Origin: Solirubrobacter sp963837485
GTDB taxonomy: Bacteria; Actinomycetota; Thermoleophilia; Solirubrobacterales; Solirubrobacteraceae
Reading direction: 5' to 3'
DNA: 64,000 nt
NCBI GenBank assembly: GCA_963837485.1
Contig: CAWINP010000018.1
Span: 186,001-250,000, forward strand
Below are positions 41,123 to 50,027 of this stretch, one piece after another. Position numbers and translations under genes: made by a program. Under the pieces are notes generated by a model. The model had not been told where the DNA came from and searched no databases. It worked only from the letters and a program-made list of their open reading frames with translations. Numbering within the stretch: position 1 is the first letter of the stretch; the number at the start of each line of letters is the position of its first letter.

Positions 41123-41749
41123 GTGAAGCTCTTCGTCCTCGACAGCCACACGATCTACCGCAGGGGCCTCGTGGCCTCTCTCGATCTGATCGACGAGGTG
41201 GAGATTGTGTGCGAGGCGGATAGCATCCGCGAGGCGTGGGAGCACCCCGCGCTGTTCGCGTGCGACCTGGTGCTGGTCGACCCGTCGCTGCCCGGCGGCG
41301 GCGACTTCGTCGGCGCCGTGCGGGAGGCGACCGGCGCGCGCGTGATCGTGTGCTCCTCCGATTGCGGCCAGGACGCGGTGCTGGCGGCGTTGCAGGCGGG
41401 CGCCGTCGGCTACCTGCGAAAGGACGAGCTGACCCCGGAGACGCTCGGCACCGCGGTCACCGCCGCCGCCAACGGAACCGGCGTGGTGACGCCGGATCTG
41501 CTCGGGCAGCTGCTCGGCGGCGTGGCCGAGAACGGAGCGTTGTCGCGACCCGTGGCGGCCAGGCTGACCGACCGCGAGCAGCAGGTGCTCGCGCTCATCG
41601 CGGCGGGGCATCCCACCCGCGAGGTGGCTCAGGAGCTCTCCTACTCGGAGCGCACCGTGAAGAACGTGTTGCACGACGTGGTGACCAAGCTCAACGCCCG
41701 CAGCCGCTCCCAGGCGGTCGCGTTCGCGGTTCGCGAAGGCCTGATCTGA
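41123..41749 (+). CDS. NarL/FixJ-type response regulator
   Basis: A 208-residue two-domain regulator. The receiver, about 1-120, has LVLVDPSLPGGG (phosphoacceptor Asp) and GYLRKDE (conserved Lys). The first acidic patch is LDSH rather than DDH. The LuxR-type helix-turn-helix at about 145-205 is canonical (LTDREQQVLALIAAGHPTREVAQEL, ERTVKNVLHDVVTKLNARSRSQAV). GTG 41123 is chosen since the receiver begins there. No histidine kinase is adjacent. It diverges from the PAAR-kinase unit and may regulate it or the CIS operon. Confidence 0.9.
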   Translation: MKLFVLDSHTIYRRGLVASLDLIDEVEIVCEADSIREAWEHPALFACDLVLVDPSLPGGGDFVGAVREATGARVIVCSSDCGQDAVLAALQAGAVGYLRKDELTPETLGTAVTAAANGTGVVTPDLLGQLLGGVAENGALSRPVAARLTDREQQVLALIAAGHPTREVAQELSYSERTVKNVLHDVVTKLNARSRSQAVAFAVREGLI

Positions 41750-41768
41750 CGCCTCGCGGCGTGTGCGC

Positions 41769-42809
41769 ATGCTGACGTCGCTGCTTGAGGGCAAGCGGAT
41801 TGTCATCTGCGCGGGCTCCGGCGGGGTCGGCAAGACGACCACCGCGGCGGCCGTCGCACTTGGCATGGCCGAGCGCGGCCTGCGTGTCGTCGTGGTGACG
41901 ATCGACCCGGCAAGGCGGCTGGCGAACTCGCTCGGGCTCGAGGAGCTCGGCAACGAGCCGCGGCGGATCGACCTGGATCTGGACGGCGAGCTGTGGGCGA
42001 TGATGCTCGACTCCAAGCGCACGTTCGACGAGCTGATCGAACGGCTCGCGCCCGACGAGCGCACGCGCGACGAGGTGCTGGCGAACCGGATCTACCAGCA
42101 GCTCTCCAGCGCGGTCGCCGGCTCGCAGGAGTTCACGGCGATCGCGAAGCTCTACGAGCTCGACCAGGAGGGCGGGTTCGACCTGCTCGTGCTCGACACG
42201 CCGCCGTCGCGCAACGCGCTCGACTTCCTCGACGCGCCGGGCCGGCTGACGCGCTTCTTCCAAGGCCGCGCGGTGCGGCTGTTCCTGCGGCCCGGGTGGC
42301 TGCTCGGCCGCGGGACCGGGCTCGTGTTCTCCGTGCTGCAGCGCGTGACCGGCGTCGACCTCCTGCGCGACCTGTCGACGTTCTTCCGCTCGCTGAGCGG
42401 GATGATCGACGGCTTCACGGAGCGCGCACGGCGGGTCGGCGCGCTGCTCGAAGACCCGGGGACGACGTTCCTGATCGTCGCCGCGCCGCGCCACGATCCC
42501 GTCGAGGAGGCGATCTTCTTCCATCGCAAGCTGCGCGAGGCGGGGATGCCGTTCGGCGGCCTCGTGGTCAACCGGCTGCACTCGGCGCCGTCCGGCGACG
42601 TGCCGTCCGAGCTCGGCGACGCGCTCGGCGGACGGGTTGCCGCCGCGCTGGAGGATCTCGGCGCGCTGGCCGAGCGCGAGCAGGCGAGCCTCGAGCTGCT
42701 GCGGCGCGAGCTCGGCGACCCGGCGGTCGTGATCCCCGAGCTCGACGACGACGTGCACGACGTCGAGGGCCTCGAGCGGATGCGCGACCACCTCTTCGAT
42801 GCCGCCTGA
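41769..42809 (+). CDS. ArsA/GET3-family ATPase
   Basis: A 346-residue ArsA-like P-loop ATPase. ATG 41769 is used; GTG 41763 adds two residues. The motif GSGGVGKTTTAAAVALGMAERG is a deviant Walker A. TIDPARRLANSLGL (switch I) and LLVLDTPPSRNALDFLDAP (switch II) are characteristic. Single-domain ArsA homologs of actinobacteria lack arsenite ligands, and the role is unknown; GET3-like targeting of tail-anchored proteins is one idea. The stop overlaps the next gene by 11 bp, so the two are likely co-expressed. Confidence 0.92.
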   Translation: MLTSLLEGKRIVICAGSGGVGKTTTAAAVALGMAERGLRVVVVTIDPARRLANSLGLEELGNEPRRIDLDLDGELWAMMLDSKRTFDELIERLAPDERTRDEVLANRIYQQLSSAVAGSQEFTAIAKLYELDQEGGFDLLVLDTPPSRNALDFLDAPGRLTRFFQGRAVRLFLRPGWLLGRGTGLVFSVLQRVTGVDLLRDLSTFFRSLSGMIDGFTERARRVGALLEDPGTTFLIVAAPRHDPVEEAIFFHRKLREAGMPFGGLVVNRLHSAPSGDVPSELGDALGGRVAAALEDLGALAEREQASLELLRRELGDPAVVIPELDDDVHDVEGLERMRDHLFDAA

Positions 42810-43509
42810 GCCGTTCGTCCGCGCCGTGCTGGTCCGGCGCGGCGAGGGCTGGCCGTGGACGATTCCCGCGCTCGCCGGGCTCGAGGAGCTGCCGCTCTCG
42901 CCGGCGGTGACGTTCCTGGTCGGCGAGAACGGGTCGGGCAAGTCCACGCTGGTCGAGGGGTTCGCGGTGGCGGCCGGGTTCGCGCCCGAGGGTGGCTCGC
43001 TGGGGTTCGGAGCGCAGACGCGCGACGAGGCGCCGCCGCTCGCCGACGCGCTGACGCTGGTGCGGGGCGCGCGGCGGCCGAAGACCGGGTTCTTCCTGAG
43101 GGCCGAGAGCTTCTTCAACGTGGCGACGACACTCGAGACCGAGCATTCGTGGGCGCTCGACGCCTACGGCGGCGAGTCGCTGCACTCGCGCTCGCACGGC
43201 GAGGGCTTCCTGACGCTGGCGGTGCACCGCTTCGGTCCGAACGGCCTCTATGTCCTGGACGAGCCGGAGGCGGCGCTGTCGCCGCAAGGGCTGCTCTCGC
43301 TGATGCGGCGGCTCCACGAGCTCGCCGAGGCCGGCTCGCAGTTCCTGATCGCGACGCACTCGCCGATCCTGCTCGCCTACCCGGGCGCGCTGATCTACGA
43401 GCTGACCGACGCCGGGCCGGTGCCCACGCCCTACGAGGACACCGACCACTTCCGCATGACGCGCGCGTTCCTGGACGCGCCCGAGCGGTTCCTACGCGAG
43501 CTGTTCTGA
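42799..43509 (+). CDS. AAA/ABC-type ATPase of the SMC-like family
   Basis: A 236-residue ATPase of the small, soluble SMC or OLD-like type. It has Walker A GENGSGKST (about 42-50) and a signature-like YGGESLHSRSHGEGFL. Walker B is LYVLDEPEAAL, and the switch histidine is in FLIATHSPILL. There are no membrane helices. Homologs are listed simply as AAA-family ATPases and no defined role is known. It overlaps the ArsA gene by 11 bp and converges on the next gene with an 18-bp overlap. Confidence 0.88.
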   Translation: MPPEPFVRAVLVRRGEGWPWTIPALAGLEELPLSPAVTFLVGENGSGKSTLVEGFAVAAGFAPEGGSLGFGAQTRDEAPPLADALTLVRGARRPKTGFFLRAESFFNVATTLETEHSWALDAYGGESLHSRSHGEGFLTLAVHRFGPNGLYVLDEPEAALSPQGLLSLMRRLHELAEAGSQFLIATHSPILLAYPGALIYELTDAGPVPTPYEDTDHFRMTRAFLDAPERFLRELF

Positions 43510-44715
43510 CTCCTCGCGCAGGCTGTCGGCGAGCCTTCTGAGGCTCGGGTCGAGGTGGCCGCAGAGGACGTCGCGCAGGACCGCGCGCAGGCACCCGCCG
43601 AGCTCGGAGACGAGCTGCTCGACCTCGGGGGTCGGGCGGACGAAGCCGGCCATCGCGGCGCGCTCGAGCGAGATGGCCTCGCGCACCCGCTGCTCGAGCC
43701 GGTAGCGGGTCTCGCGCTCGGCGCAGATCGCCGCGAGCCGCTCGGCGAGCCCGTCGTAGCCCGCGCTGCCGGTGTCGGCGAGCAGCGCGCGGCCGCACAG
43801 CAGCCAGTCGGTCAGCGCCTCGACGGCGCTGCCGCGCTCGCAGCCGAGCTCGAAGCGGCGCAGCGCCCAGGCGAGCTCGCCGGCGCGCGGGGTGCGGCGG
43901 GCGACGAGCGCGCAGAACGCGCGCAGCGGGTCCTCCTCCTCGGCGGTCAGCAGGCAGTCGCCGGCGGCGCGGCGGACGCCGGTGGCGAGCGAGATCGCCA
44001 TCCACGCGCTGCCGTCGGTGCGCGAGTAGGCGGTCGGGCCGAGCGCGGGCTCGGCGTCGTCCCACAGGCGCAGCGCGGTCTGCAGCCGGCGCAGGCGGCG
44101 GCCCGCGGTCTCGAGCGCGTGGCCGTCCTCCAGCGCGAGCACCGCGACGGTCTGGTGGATGTCGTCGGCAAGGCCCGAGGGGACGTCGGTGAGCGTGTGC
44201 GCCCGGACGAGCGCGAGCCCCTCGCCGAGCGCCACCTCGTCGCTCTCGATCACAAGCCCGTCGACGGGCGTGAGCACGACCGAGAGCGTGCAGCCGGCGT
44301 ACGCGACGTCCTCGAGCTCCTGGTAGGCGGCCTCGAAGCGCTCGCGCTCGAACACGAAGTCGGTCACGTCGGCCCAGACCGCGCCCAGGAACGCCTGCAG
44401 CGCGGCGTCGGCCTGGCCGCGCGCGTCGCCCTTGGGCACCTTGCGGGCGCGCCGCGTCAGATACGCCGGCAGGTCGGGCAGCTGCGCGAGCCCGTGCGCG
44501 GCGGGCATGTAGGAGGGCAGGCGGGCGAGCACGCCGATGCGCTCGGCGATGAAGCGGCCCGTCAGCGGGCGATAGCAGTACAGCGGAGCGGTCGCCCGGC
44601 CTTGCTCGATGAGCTCGAAGGGCACCTCGGCGCCGCCCGAGACCTCCTCGGCGAGCTGCCAGGCGGCCTCCTCGACGAAGGCGGCGAGGGAGTCGTGCAG
44701 CGCGCGGTTGTGCAT
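43492..44715 (-). CDS. Conserved hypothetical protein
   Basis: A protein of about 407 residues, mostly alpha-helical, with no signal peptide or transmembrane segment. I do not recognise a family. Readable stretches include YRPLTGRFIAERIGVLARLPSY, then YAGCTLSVVLTPVDGLVI and WALRRFELGCERGSAVEALTDWLL. The tail is Leu-rich and Arg-rich. The start is unsure; ATG 44715 is used, while the frame stays open to 44772. The 3' end overlaps the opposing ATPase gene by 18 bp. The 177-bp stretch upstream (44716-44892) holds nothing obvious. Confidence 0.7.
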   Translation of the reverse strand: MHNRALHDSLAAFVEEAAWQLAEEVSGGAEVPFELIEQGRATAPLYCYRPLTGRFIAERIGVLARLPSYMPAAHGLAQLPDLPAYLTRRARKVPKGDARGQADAALQAFLGAVWADVTDFVFERERFEAAYQELEDVAYAGCTLSVVLTPVDGLVIESDEVALGEGLALVRAHTLTDVPSGLADDIHQTVAVLALEDGHALETAGRRLRRLQTALRLWDDAEPALGPTAYSRTDGSAWMAISLATGVRRAAGDCLLTAEEEDPLRAFCALVARRTPRAGELAWALRRFELGCERGSAVEALTDWLLCGRALLADTGSAGYDGLAERLAAICAERETRYRLEQRVREAISLERAAMAGFVRPTPEVEQLVSELGGCLRAVLRDVLCGHLDPSLRRLADSLREESEQLA

Positions 44716-44892
44716 GCGCGGCGGGTTCGCCACGCCCACGCACGGTCCTCCCGCGCGCATGCGGGATTGCAAGTCCAGCAGACGCCCCGGACGGAATCGT
44801 GGCGCGGAGGCGAAGCGGCGCGTCAGCGCCCTGGGCGACGCGCGAGTGGCGGCGAGGCGGCGCGGATGCGGCCGGGCGACCCGCGGGCAGCT

Positions 44893-45249
44893 CTACGCGG
44901 CGACGACGGCGGCCGGCTCGCGCGCCGGTTCGGCGGCGCAGGCGCCGCCGAGCCACTCGGTGCCGTAGGTGCGCATGCTGTCGATGATCGGCACGAGTGC
45001 GCGGCCCTTCTCGGTCAGCGCGTACTCGACCCGCGGCGGCACCTCGGGGTAGGTGCGGCGCTCGACGATGCCCTCCTCCTCGAGCGCGCGCAGGCGCAGC
45101 GACAGCGTGCGCGGCGAAATCCCGCCGAGCGAGCGCTCGAGCTCGCAGAACCGCGAGCGGCCCTCCGACAGATCGCGGACGATGAGGAGCGTCCACTTCC
45201 CGCAGACGATGTCGGCGGTACGGCAGACGGGACAGTCGGGATCTGGCAT
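44893..45249 (-). CDS. HxlR-family transcriptional regulator
   Basis: A 118-residue winged-helix regulator of the HxlR (YodB, MarR-like) group. Seen: CPVCRTADIVCGKWTLLIVRDLSEG, FCELERSLGGISPRTLSLRLRALEEEGIVERR and VEYALTEKGRAL. Cys6 and Cys9 form a CxxC before the helix, and Cys16 corresponds to the redox-sensing Cys of YodB-type proteins. Thiol or quinone sensing is therefore possible. It appears monocistronic. A separate HxlR gene lies at 46290. Confidence 0.93.
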   Translation of the reverse strand: MPDPDCPVCRTADIVCGKWTLLIVRDLSEGRSRFCELERSLGGISPRTLSLRLRALEEEGIVERRTYPEVPPRVEYALTEKGRALVPIIDSMRTYGTEWLGGACAAEPAREPAAVVAA

Positions 45250-45315
45250 CTCACTACATTCTACTAGGCGCTTTACGAACTGAAGTGTGGGGAAGCGGCG
45301 CCGCCGCCCCGCCGC

Positions 45316-46206
45316 TCAGTCCAGCGCGACGTCGACGTCACGCTCCTCGGTGCCGCGCACCACGCGCAGCGTGAGCGTGGCGGCGTCGGTGTCGAGCGCC
45401 TCGAACAGGTCGTCGACCGCGCGCAGCTCTTTCCCGCCCGCCGCGACCAGGAGGTCGCCGCGCTCGATCCCCGCGCGGCCGGCGGGCGAGTCCTCGGCGA
45501 CGCCGCGGACGAGCAGGCCGTCGCGCTCCGGCAGCCCGACCGCGGCGCGCAGCTTGCGCGCCGCGCGCGGGTGCGCGAGCGCGACGCCCAGGCGCGGCCG
45601 CGCGCTCGACTCGCCGCGCGCGAGCGCATCGACCCGGCGGCGGAGCACGTCGTCGGCGGGCACGGCGAGGATCAGGCCGCCCTCGCGGCGCACGGCGTTG
45701 AGCCCGAGCAGGCGGCCGTCGGGATCGACCAGCGGACCGCCCGAGGAGCCACGCGGCAGCGGCGCCGAGTGCTCGACCGAGCCGGGGATCCGCCGCCCGC
45801 GCGGGCCGCGGAACGAGCGCCCGGTCGCGGTCACGAGGCCGAACGTCGTCCGCAGGCCGTGCCCCCCCGGGTTCGCGAGCGCGACGACGGGCGCGCCGGT
45901 CGACAGGGCGCCGACCGCCGCCGGGTCCCACTCGACCGCGCCGAGGCCGCCGGTGTCGGTCTCCACGACCGCCACGTCGAGGTCGGCGTCCGCGCCGAGC
46001 ACCCGCCCGGCCGCGGTCCGGCCGTCGGCGAAGGTCACGCTCACGTCCTCGCCGCGCAGCACGTGCGCGGCGGTCAGCACCCGGCCGTCGCCGATCACGA
46101 CCCCCGACCCGCGCGCCCAACCGCGTCCGAGCCCGACCACGGCCGGCCCGACCCGCTCGGCCACACCACCGACCGCCTCCTGGATGGCTTCCAGAACCTG
46201 GTTCAT
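45316..46206 (-). CDS. Trypsin-like serine protease with PDZ domain, cytoplasmic
   Basis: A 296-residue HtrA-like protease. The triad is visible: His in LTAAHVL, Asp in ADLDVAVVE and Ser in RGSSGGPLVD. A PDZ domain occupies about 215-296 (LLVRGVAEDSPAGRAGIERGDLLVAAGGKEL). ATG 46206 (GGAGCG upstream) leaves no signal peptide or membrane helix, unlike usual HtrA proteins, so it probably works in the cytosol. It diverges from an HxlR gene across a perfect inverted repeat, so that regulator probably controls it. Confidence 0.9.
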   Translation of the reverse strand: MNQVLEAIQEAVGGVAERVGPAVVGLGRGWARGSGVVIGDGRVLTAAHVLRGEDVSVTFADGRTAAGRVLGADADLDVAVVETDTGGLGAVEWDPAAVGALSTGAPVVALANPGGHGLRTTFGLVTATGRSFRGPRGRRIPGSVEHSAPLPRGSSGGPLVDPDGRLLGLNAVRREGGLILAVPADDVLRRRVDALARGESSARPRLGVALAHPRAARKLRAAVGLPERDGLLVRGVAEDSPAGRAGIERGDLLVAAGGKELRAVDDLFEALDTDAATLTLRVVRGTEERDVDVALD

Positions 46207-46224
46207 GTCACGCGCTCCATAGTC

Positions 46225-46241
46225 ACTTGCAATCTGCAAGT
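46225..46241. promoter_or_regulatory. Inverted repeat between protease and HxlR genes
   Basis: ACTTGCA-ATC-TGCAAGT is a perfect 7-bp inverted repeat with a 3-nt spacer, 19 bp upstream of the protease start. A further half-site ACTTGC lies near 46280, just before the HxlR start. This is the expected layout for an autoregulated HxlR operator controlling both genes. Confidence 0.6.
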
Positions 46242-46289
46242 CACCGTATCAGGTCGCGCATGCGGGCGGCGATACGCTCACTTGCGGAA

Positions 46290-46721
46290 ATGAAGCGCCG
46301 CCGCACCGCCCCCGCCACGCCCCTCGACGACGCCCTCGCGCGCGTCGGGGATCGCTGGACGCTGCTCGTGGTCGCCGCGCTGCTCGAGGGACCGAAGCGG
46401 TTCAACGAGTTGCAGGAAGAGCTCGAAGGAATCGCGCCGAACGTCCTCAGCGCCCGCCTGAAGGCGCTGACCGAGCAGGCGCTCGTGGTCGCCCAGCTCT
46501 ACTCCGAGCGCCCGCCCCGGTTCGCGTACGAGCTCAGCGAGGCCGGGCGGGAGCTCGCCGGCGCGCTCAGGCTCCTCGCCGACTGGGGGGCGCGCACCGG
46601 CGCGACCGCCGAGCCCTACCGCCACGCGGCATGCGGGTCGGCGCTCGAGGCGCGCTGGTGGTGTCCCGCCTGCGAGGTCGTCGTCGACGAACCTGGCGAC
46701 GACGACCTTGTATATGTGTGA
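46290..46721 (+). CDS. HxlR-family transcriptional regulator
   Basis: A 143-residue HxlR protein. The winged helix is at about 12-95 (LARVGDRWTLLVVAALLEGPKRFNELQEELEGIAPNVLSARLKAL). The C-terminal extension carries CGSALEARWWCPACEVVVDEP, with one CxxC motif and an isolated Cys, possibly a metal-binding ribbon. ATG 46290 is used; ATG 46260 and an upstream start at 46227 are possible. It diverges from the cytoplasmic protease gene with a shared operator. Confidence 0.88.
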   Translation: MKRRRTAPATPLDDALARVGDRWTLLVVAALLEGPKRFNELQEELEGIAPNVLSARLKALTEQALVVAQLYSERPPRFAYELSEAGRELAGALRLLADWGARTGATAEPYRHAACGSALEARWWCPACEVVVDEPGDDDLVYV

Positions 46722-46804
46722 TTTCGGCCTCCGGTCGTCGGAAACCGCCGCCGGCCGCGGTCGCCGCGAGCCGCTGGGGAGCCGCCGACCTGCGGACGAC
46801 GTTA

Positions 46805-47521
46805 CTACCCGCTGAGCAACGACCCGAGCCCGCCGCCGCCCGAGTTCTGGTTGCCCTGCTCGAAGCCGCTCACGCGGCCCTCGGACGGCTGCACGAGCAC
46901 CCAGCCCTGGCCGGAGAACGACATCTGGATCGACTCGCCCGACCCCTTGCCGATCAGGTTCTTCATCTTGAAGTCGGTCTTGATCCCGGTCGTCACGCCC
47001 GAGGACCACGTGATCGCGGCCTGGGCGTCGGCGAACGTCGGCGCCGCGGCCACGTTGAGCAGCACGGGCGGGCCGTCGGAGATGATCGCCACCCAGCCGG
47101 TGCCGTGCAGCGACATGTTGTAGAGACCGCCGCCCATCACGCCGCTGCCGCCCTCGACGCGCTTGATGTCCCAGTCGATGCCGGCGTCGAACGCGAGCAG
47201 GTTCGGCCCGTTGACCGTGATGTAGTCGTTGTCGAGGTGGATGAGGTGGATGTCCTGCGCGGTGTCGGCGAGGAAGACCTCGCCGCTGCCGGTCACCTTC
47301 ATCAGCTGGATACCCTCGCCCGTCACCGCCTTCTTGAGCATGCGCCCGAGGCCGCCGGAGCCCGCGTGCTCGAACGTCACATCGCCCTGGTAGGCGACCA
47401 TCGAGCCGAGCTTCGCCTGGACGGTGACCGCTTCCAGCCGCACCTTCAGCAGCTTGGAGTTCTGTAGGGCGAACGCTTCCTGGGACTTTGTCTCATTGAA
47501 CTGCGCGAGCGTGGTCTGCAT
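46805..47521 (-). CDS. AIM24-family protein
   Basis: A 238-residue protein of the AIM24/TerD-like beta-sandwich family: LKVRLEAVTVQAKLGSMVAYQGDV, then GEGIQLMKVTGSGEVFLAD and IQMSFSGQGWVLVQPSEG. The function of bacterial members is not settled; some link to membrane or stress response. ATG 47521 is used; the frame stays open to 47545. A Gly/Ser/Asn-rich C-terminus ends the protein. It converges with the HxlR gene across an 83-bp gap without clear features. Confidence 0.9.
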   Translation of the reverse strand: MQTTLAQFNETKSQEAFALQNSKLLKVRLEAVTVQAKLGSMVAYQGDVTFEHAGSGGLGRMLKKAVTGEGIQLMKVTGSGEVFLADTAQDIHLIHLDNDYITVNGPNLLAFDAGIDWDIKRVEGGSGVMGGGLYNMSLHGTGWVAIISDGPPVLLNVAAAPTFADAQAAITWSSGVTTGIKTDFKMKNLIGKGSGESIQMSFSGQGWVLVQPSEGRVSGFEQGNQNSGGGGLGSLLSG

Positions 47522-47562
47522 GGCGAGCAAGCCTCGCCGCGCCACGCAGTCTCGTCAAGCTC

Positions 47563-48819
47563 TCACGAGAACATGCCCGGCGGCGGAGCCGACGACGGCG
47601 GCGGCCCCGCGGGAGCCGCGGGCGGAGGCGAATAGGCCGGCGCCGGCGCCGAGTCGGGCTCGCTCACCGTCGCCGTGTATTCCGGCGAGGGCGTGGGCGT
47701 GGGCGTGAGCGACGGCTCGGGCGCCGCGCCCGCGGGCTTACGCGGCCCCTCGGCGGCGATCATCAGCTTGAAGTCGTGCGGTGAGGTCGCGGCGCGCATC
47801 GCCTCGTCGAACGTGATCCGCCCCGCGCGCAGGTGCTTGAGCAGGTGCTGATCGAACGTCTGCATGCCGTAGTAGGCGCCCTCGGCGACGACCTCGCGCA
47901 GCTGACCCGTGAGCTTCGGGTCGAGGATCATGTCGTGCACGCGGCCGGTCATCACCATGATCTCGCAGCACGCGACGCGGCCGTGGCCGTCCGCCGTGCG
48001 CACGAGCCGCTGCGAGACGATGCCCTTCAGCGTGCCGGCGATCATCGCGCGCGCCTGCTGCTGCTGGTGCGGCGGGAAGAAGTCGATGATGCGGTTGACG
48101 GTCTCCGGCGCGTCGACCGTGTGCAGCGTCGACAGCACGAGGTGCCCGGTCTCCGCCGCCGACAGCGCGGTGTGGACCGTCTCCTCGTCGCGCATCTCGC
48201 CGACCAGGATCACGTCCGGGTCCTGGCGCAGCACGCGCCGCAGCGCGCGCTTGAACGACGCCGTGTCCTGACCGACCTCGCGCTGGTTGATGATCGAGCT
48301 GCGGTCGCGGTGCAGGAATTCGATCGGGTCCTCGATCGTGACGATGTGCTTGTGCATCGTCCGATTCATGTGGTCGATCATCGCGGCGAGCGTGGTCGAC
48401 TTGCCGGAGCCCGTCGTGCCGGTCAGCAGGATGATCCCGCGCTCCTCCTCGGCGAGCTTGGTCACCGTCTCCGGCAGCCCGAGCTCGTCGACGGACTTGA
48501 TCACGACCGGGATCGCGCGCATGACGATCGAGACCGACCCGCGCTGCAGGAACGCGTTGACCCGGAAGCGCCCGAGTCCCTCGACCGAGTACGAGAAGTC
48601 GACCTCGTTCTCGGCCTCGAACTCGGCGAGCTTGTCCTGGTCGTCGAGCATCTGCATCAGCGCCGACCGCGTGTCCTCAGGGAACAGGCGCTCGGTGCCG
48701 GGGATCGGCTCGAGCGCGCCGTGCAGGCGGATGAGCGGGTAGGACGGAACCTTCAGATGGAGGTCGGAGCCCTCCGCGGCAATCAGATAGCGCAGGGCGT
48801 GGTCGAGATCAAAAGCCAT
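47563..48819 (-). CDS. pilT: PilT-family type IV pilus retraction ATPase
   Basis: A 418-residue PilT ATPase, which powers pilus disassembly. Motifs: Walker A GTTGSGKSTTLA (about 132-143), the Asp box VTIEDPIEFLH, Walker B ILVGEMRDEETV and the His box TGHLVLSTLHT. The AIRAG-like C-terminal signal is here LRAGRITFDEAM. About 65 Pro/Ala/Ser-rich residues are added after the family end (PSLTPTPTPSPEY). No other pilus genes lie in the window. Confidence 0.95.
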   Translation of the reverse strand: MAFDLDHALRYLIAAEGSDLHLKVPSYPLIRLHGALEPIPGTERLFPEDTRSALMQMLDDQDKLAEFEAENEVDFSYSVEGLGRFRVNAFLQRGSVSIVMRAIPVVIKSVDELGLPETVTKLAEEERGIILLTGTTGSGKSTTLAAMIDHMNRTMHKHIVTIEDPIEFLHRDRSSIINQREVGQDTASFKRALRRVLRQDPDVILVGEMRDEETVHTALSAAETGHLVLSTLHTVDAPETVNRIIDFFPPHQQQQARAMIAGTLKGIVSQRLVRTADGHGRVACCEIMVMTGRVHDMILDPKLTGQLREVVAEGAYYGMQTFDQHLLKHLRAGRITFDEAMRAATSPHDFKLMIAAEGPRKPAGAAPEPSLTPTPTPSPEYTATVSEPDSAPAPAYSPPPAAPAGPPPSSAPPPGMFS

Positions 48820-48856
48820 GACGCAGTAGTCATCGGCCCTCCCCTGCAGGCCCTTG

Positions 48857-48884
48857 AGCCGCCCGCGCGTTCGCGGACGGCTCT
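48857..48884. terminator. Hairpin upstream of pilT
   Basis: GAGCCG and CCGCG pair with CGCGG and CGGCTC around a short central loop. The structure lies between the rpoD stop and the pilT start, downstream of the rpoD terminator-like hairpin. It may stop rpoD transcripts or attenuate pilT. Confidence 0.4.
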
Positions 48885-48910
48885 AAGCGTCAGGCGATCA
48901 ACGCCTGTGC

Positions 48911-48931
48911 CTTGAGCCCTGCGGGCTCAGG
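48911..48931. terminator. Hairpin overlapping the rpoD stop
   Basis: A 9-bp stem with a TGC loop, CTTGAGCCC / GGGCTCAGG, has one G-U pair. It includes the sigma-factor stop codon at 48927-48929. No U-tract follows. Likely an intrinsic terminator of the sigma gene. Confidence 0.5.
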
Positions 48932-50027
48932 CGACATCCCGAAGCTTCTGCGCCTCGGCGAGGCTCTGCAGCTTCTTCAGCGACTGGTTCTCGATCTGGC
49001 GGATGCGCTCGCGCGTCACGTTGAACGTGCGCCCGACCTCGTCGAGCGTGCGCGGGTGCTCGCCGCCGAGCCCGTACCGCAGCTCCAGCACGCGGCGCTC
49101 GCGATAGGAGAGGTTCTCCAGCGCCTCGCGCAGGGCCTCCTTGGTGAGGATCTCCGCGGCGCGCTCGTACGGCGACTCGGCCCGCTCGTCGGCGATGAAC
49201 TGGCCGAACTCGGACTCCTCCTCGTCGCCGACCGGCTTCTCGAGCGAGACCGGCGCCTGGGCGGAGCGCTTGATCGAGTCGACCTCCTCGGGGTCGATCC
49301 CGGTGACGTCGGCGATCTCCTCGGGCGTCGGCTCGCGGCCGAGCTCGGTGACCAGCTTGCGCTCGGCGCGGCCGATCTTGTTCAGCTTCTCGACGACGTG
49401 CACCGGGATGCGGATCGTGCGCGCCTTGTCGGCCAGCGCGCGGGCGATCGCCTGCCGGATCCACCACGTCGCGTACGTCGAGAACTTGAATCCCTTGCGG
49501 TAGTCGAACTTCTCGGCGGCGCGCACGAGGCCGAGCGTGCCCTCCTGGATCAGGTCCAGGAAGGGAAGGCCCTGGTTGCGGTAGTTCTTCGCGATCGAGA
49601 CGACGAGCCGGAGGTTCGACTCGACCATCTTCTGCTTCGCGTCGAGGTCGCCGCGCTCGATCCGGCGCGCGAGGTCGACCTCCTCCTGGGCGGTGAGCAG
49701 CCTGACCTTGCCGATGTCCTTCAGGAAGAGCTGAAGGGAGTCGGTCGTCATGTCCGGCTTGAGGTCGATCGTCGCCTTGGCCTTGCGGCGGCCGCGCCGA
49801 TCGGGCGCACGATCCTCCTGGCCGGCGGCCAGCGCGGGGTCGATCTCCTCGACCAGCTCGATCTCGGAGCGCTCGAGGAACGCATGCAGCTCCTCGATGT
49901 CCGTCTCGTCGATATCGACCTCCGCGAGCGCGGACGTGATCTCGGCGAACGTGAGGACGCCCACCTGCTGACCCTTGAGGATCAGACCTTTGACTTCTTC
50001 GAGTTCCTGCAGATCCACAACTGACAT
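48927..50027 (-). CDS. rpoD: Principal RNA polymerase sigma factor (RpoD/SigA type)
   Basis: A 366-residue group 1-like sigma-70 factor that directs housekeeping transcription. An N-terminal region 1.1-like segment (EEVKGLILKGQQVGVLTFAEI) is followed by region 1.2 (DSLQLFLKDIGKVRLLTAQEEVDLARRIE). Region 2 has SNLRLVVSIAKNY and FSTYATWWIRQAI; region 3 has IPVHVVEKLNKI. Region 4 has LRYGLGGEHPRTLDEVGRTFNVTRERIRQIE. Full region 1.1 and region 4 identity support the principal sigma rather than a stress sigma. The 213-bp stretch upstream (50028-50240) contains its promoter, which I could not place with confidence. Confidence 0.93.
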   Translation of the reverse strand: MSVVDLQELEEVKGLILKGQQVGVLTFAEITSALAEVDIDETDIEELHAFLERSEIELVEEIDPALAAGQEDRAPDRRGRRKAKATIDLKPDMTTDSLQLFLKDIGKVRLLTAQEEVDLARRIERGDLDAKQKMVESNLRLVVSIAKNYRNQGLPFLDLIQEGTLGLVRAAEKFDYRKGFKFSTYATWWIRQAIARALADKARTIRIPVHVVEKLNKIGRAERKLVTELGREPTPEEIADVTGIDPEEVDSIKRSAQAPVSLEKPVGDEEESEFGQFIADERAESPYERAAEILTKEALREALENLSYRERRVLELRYGLGGEHPRTLDEVGRTFNVTRERIRQIENQSLKKLQSLAEAQKLRDVA

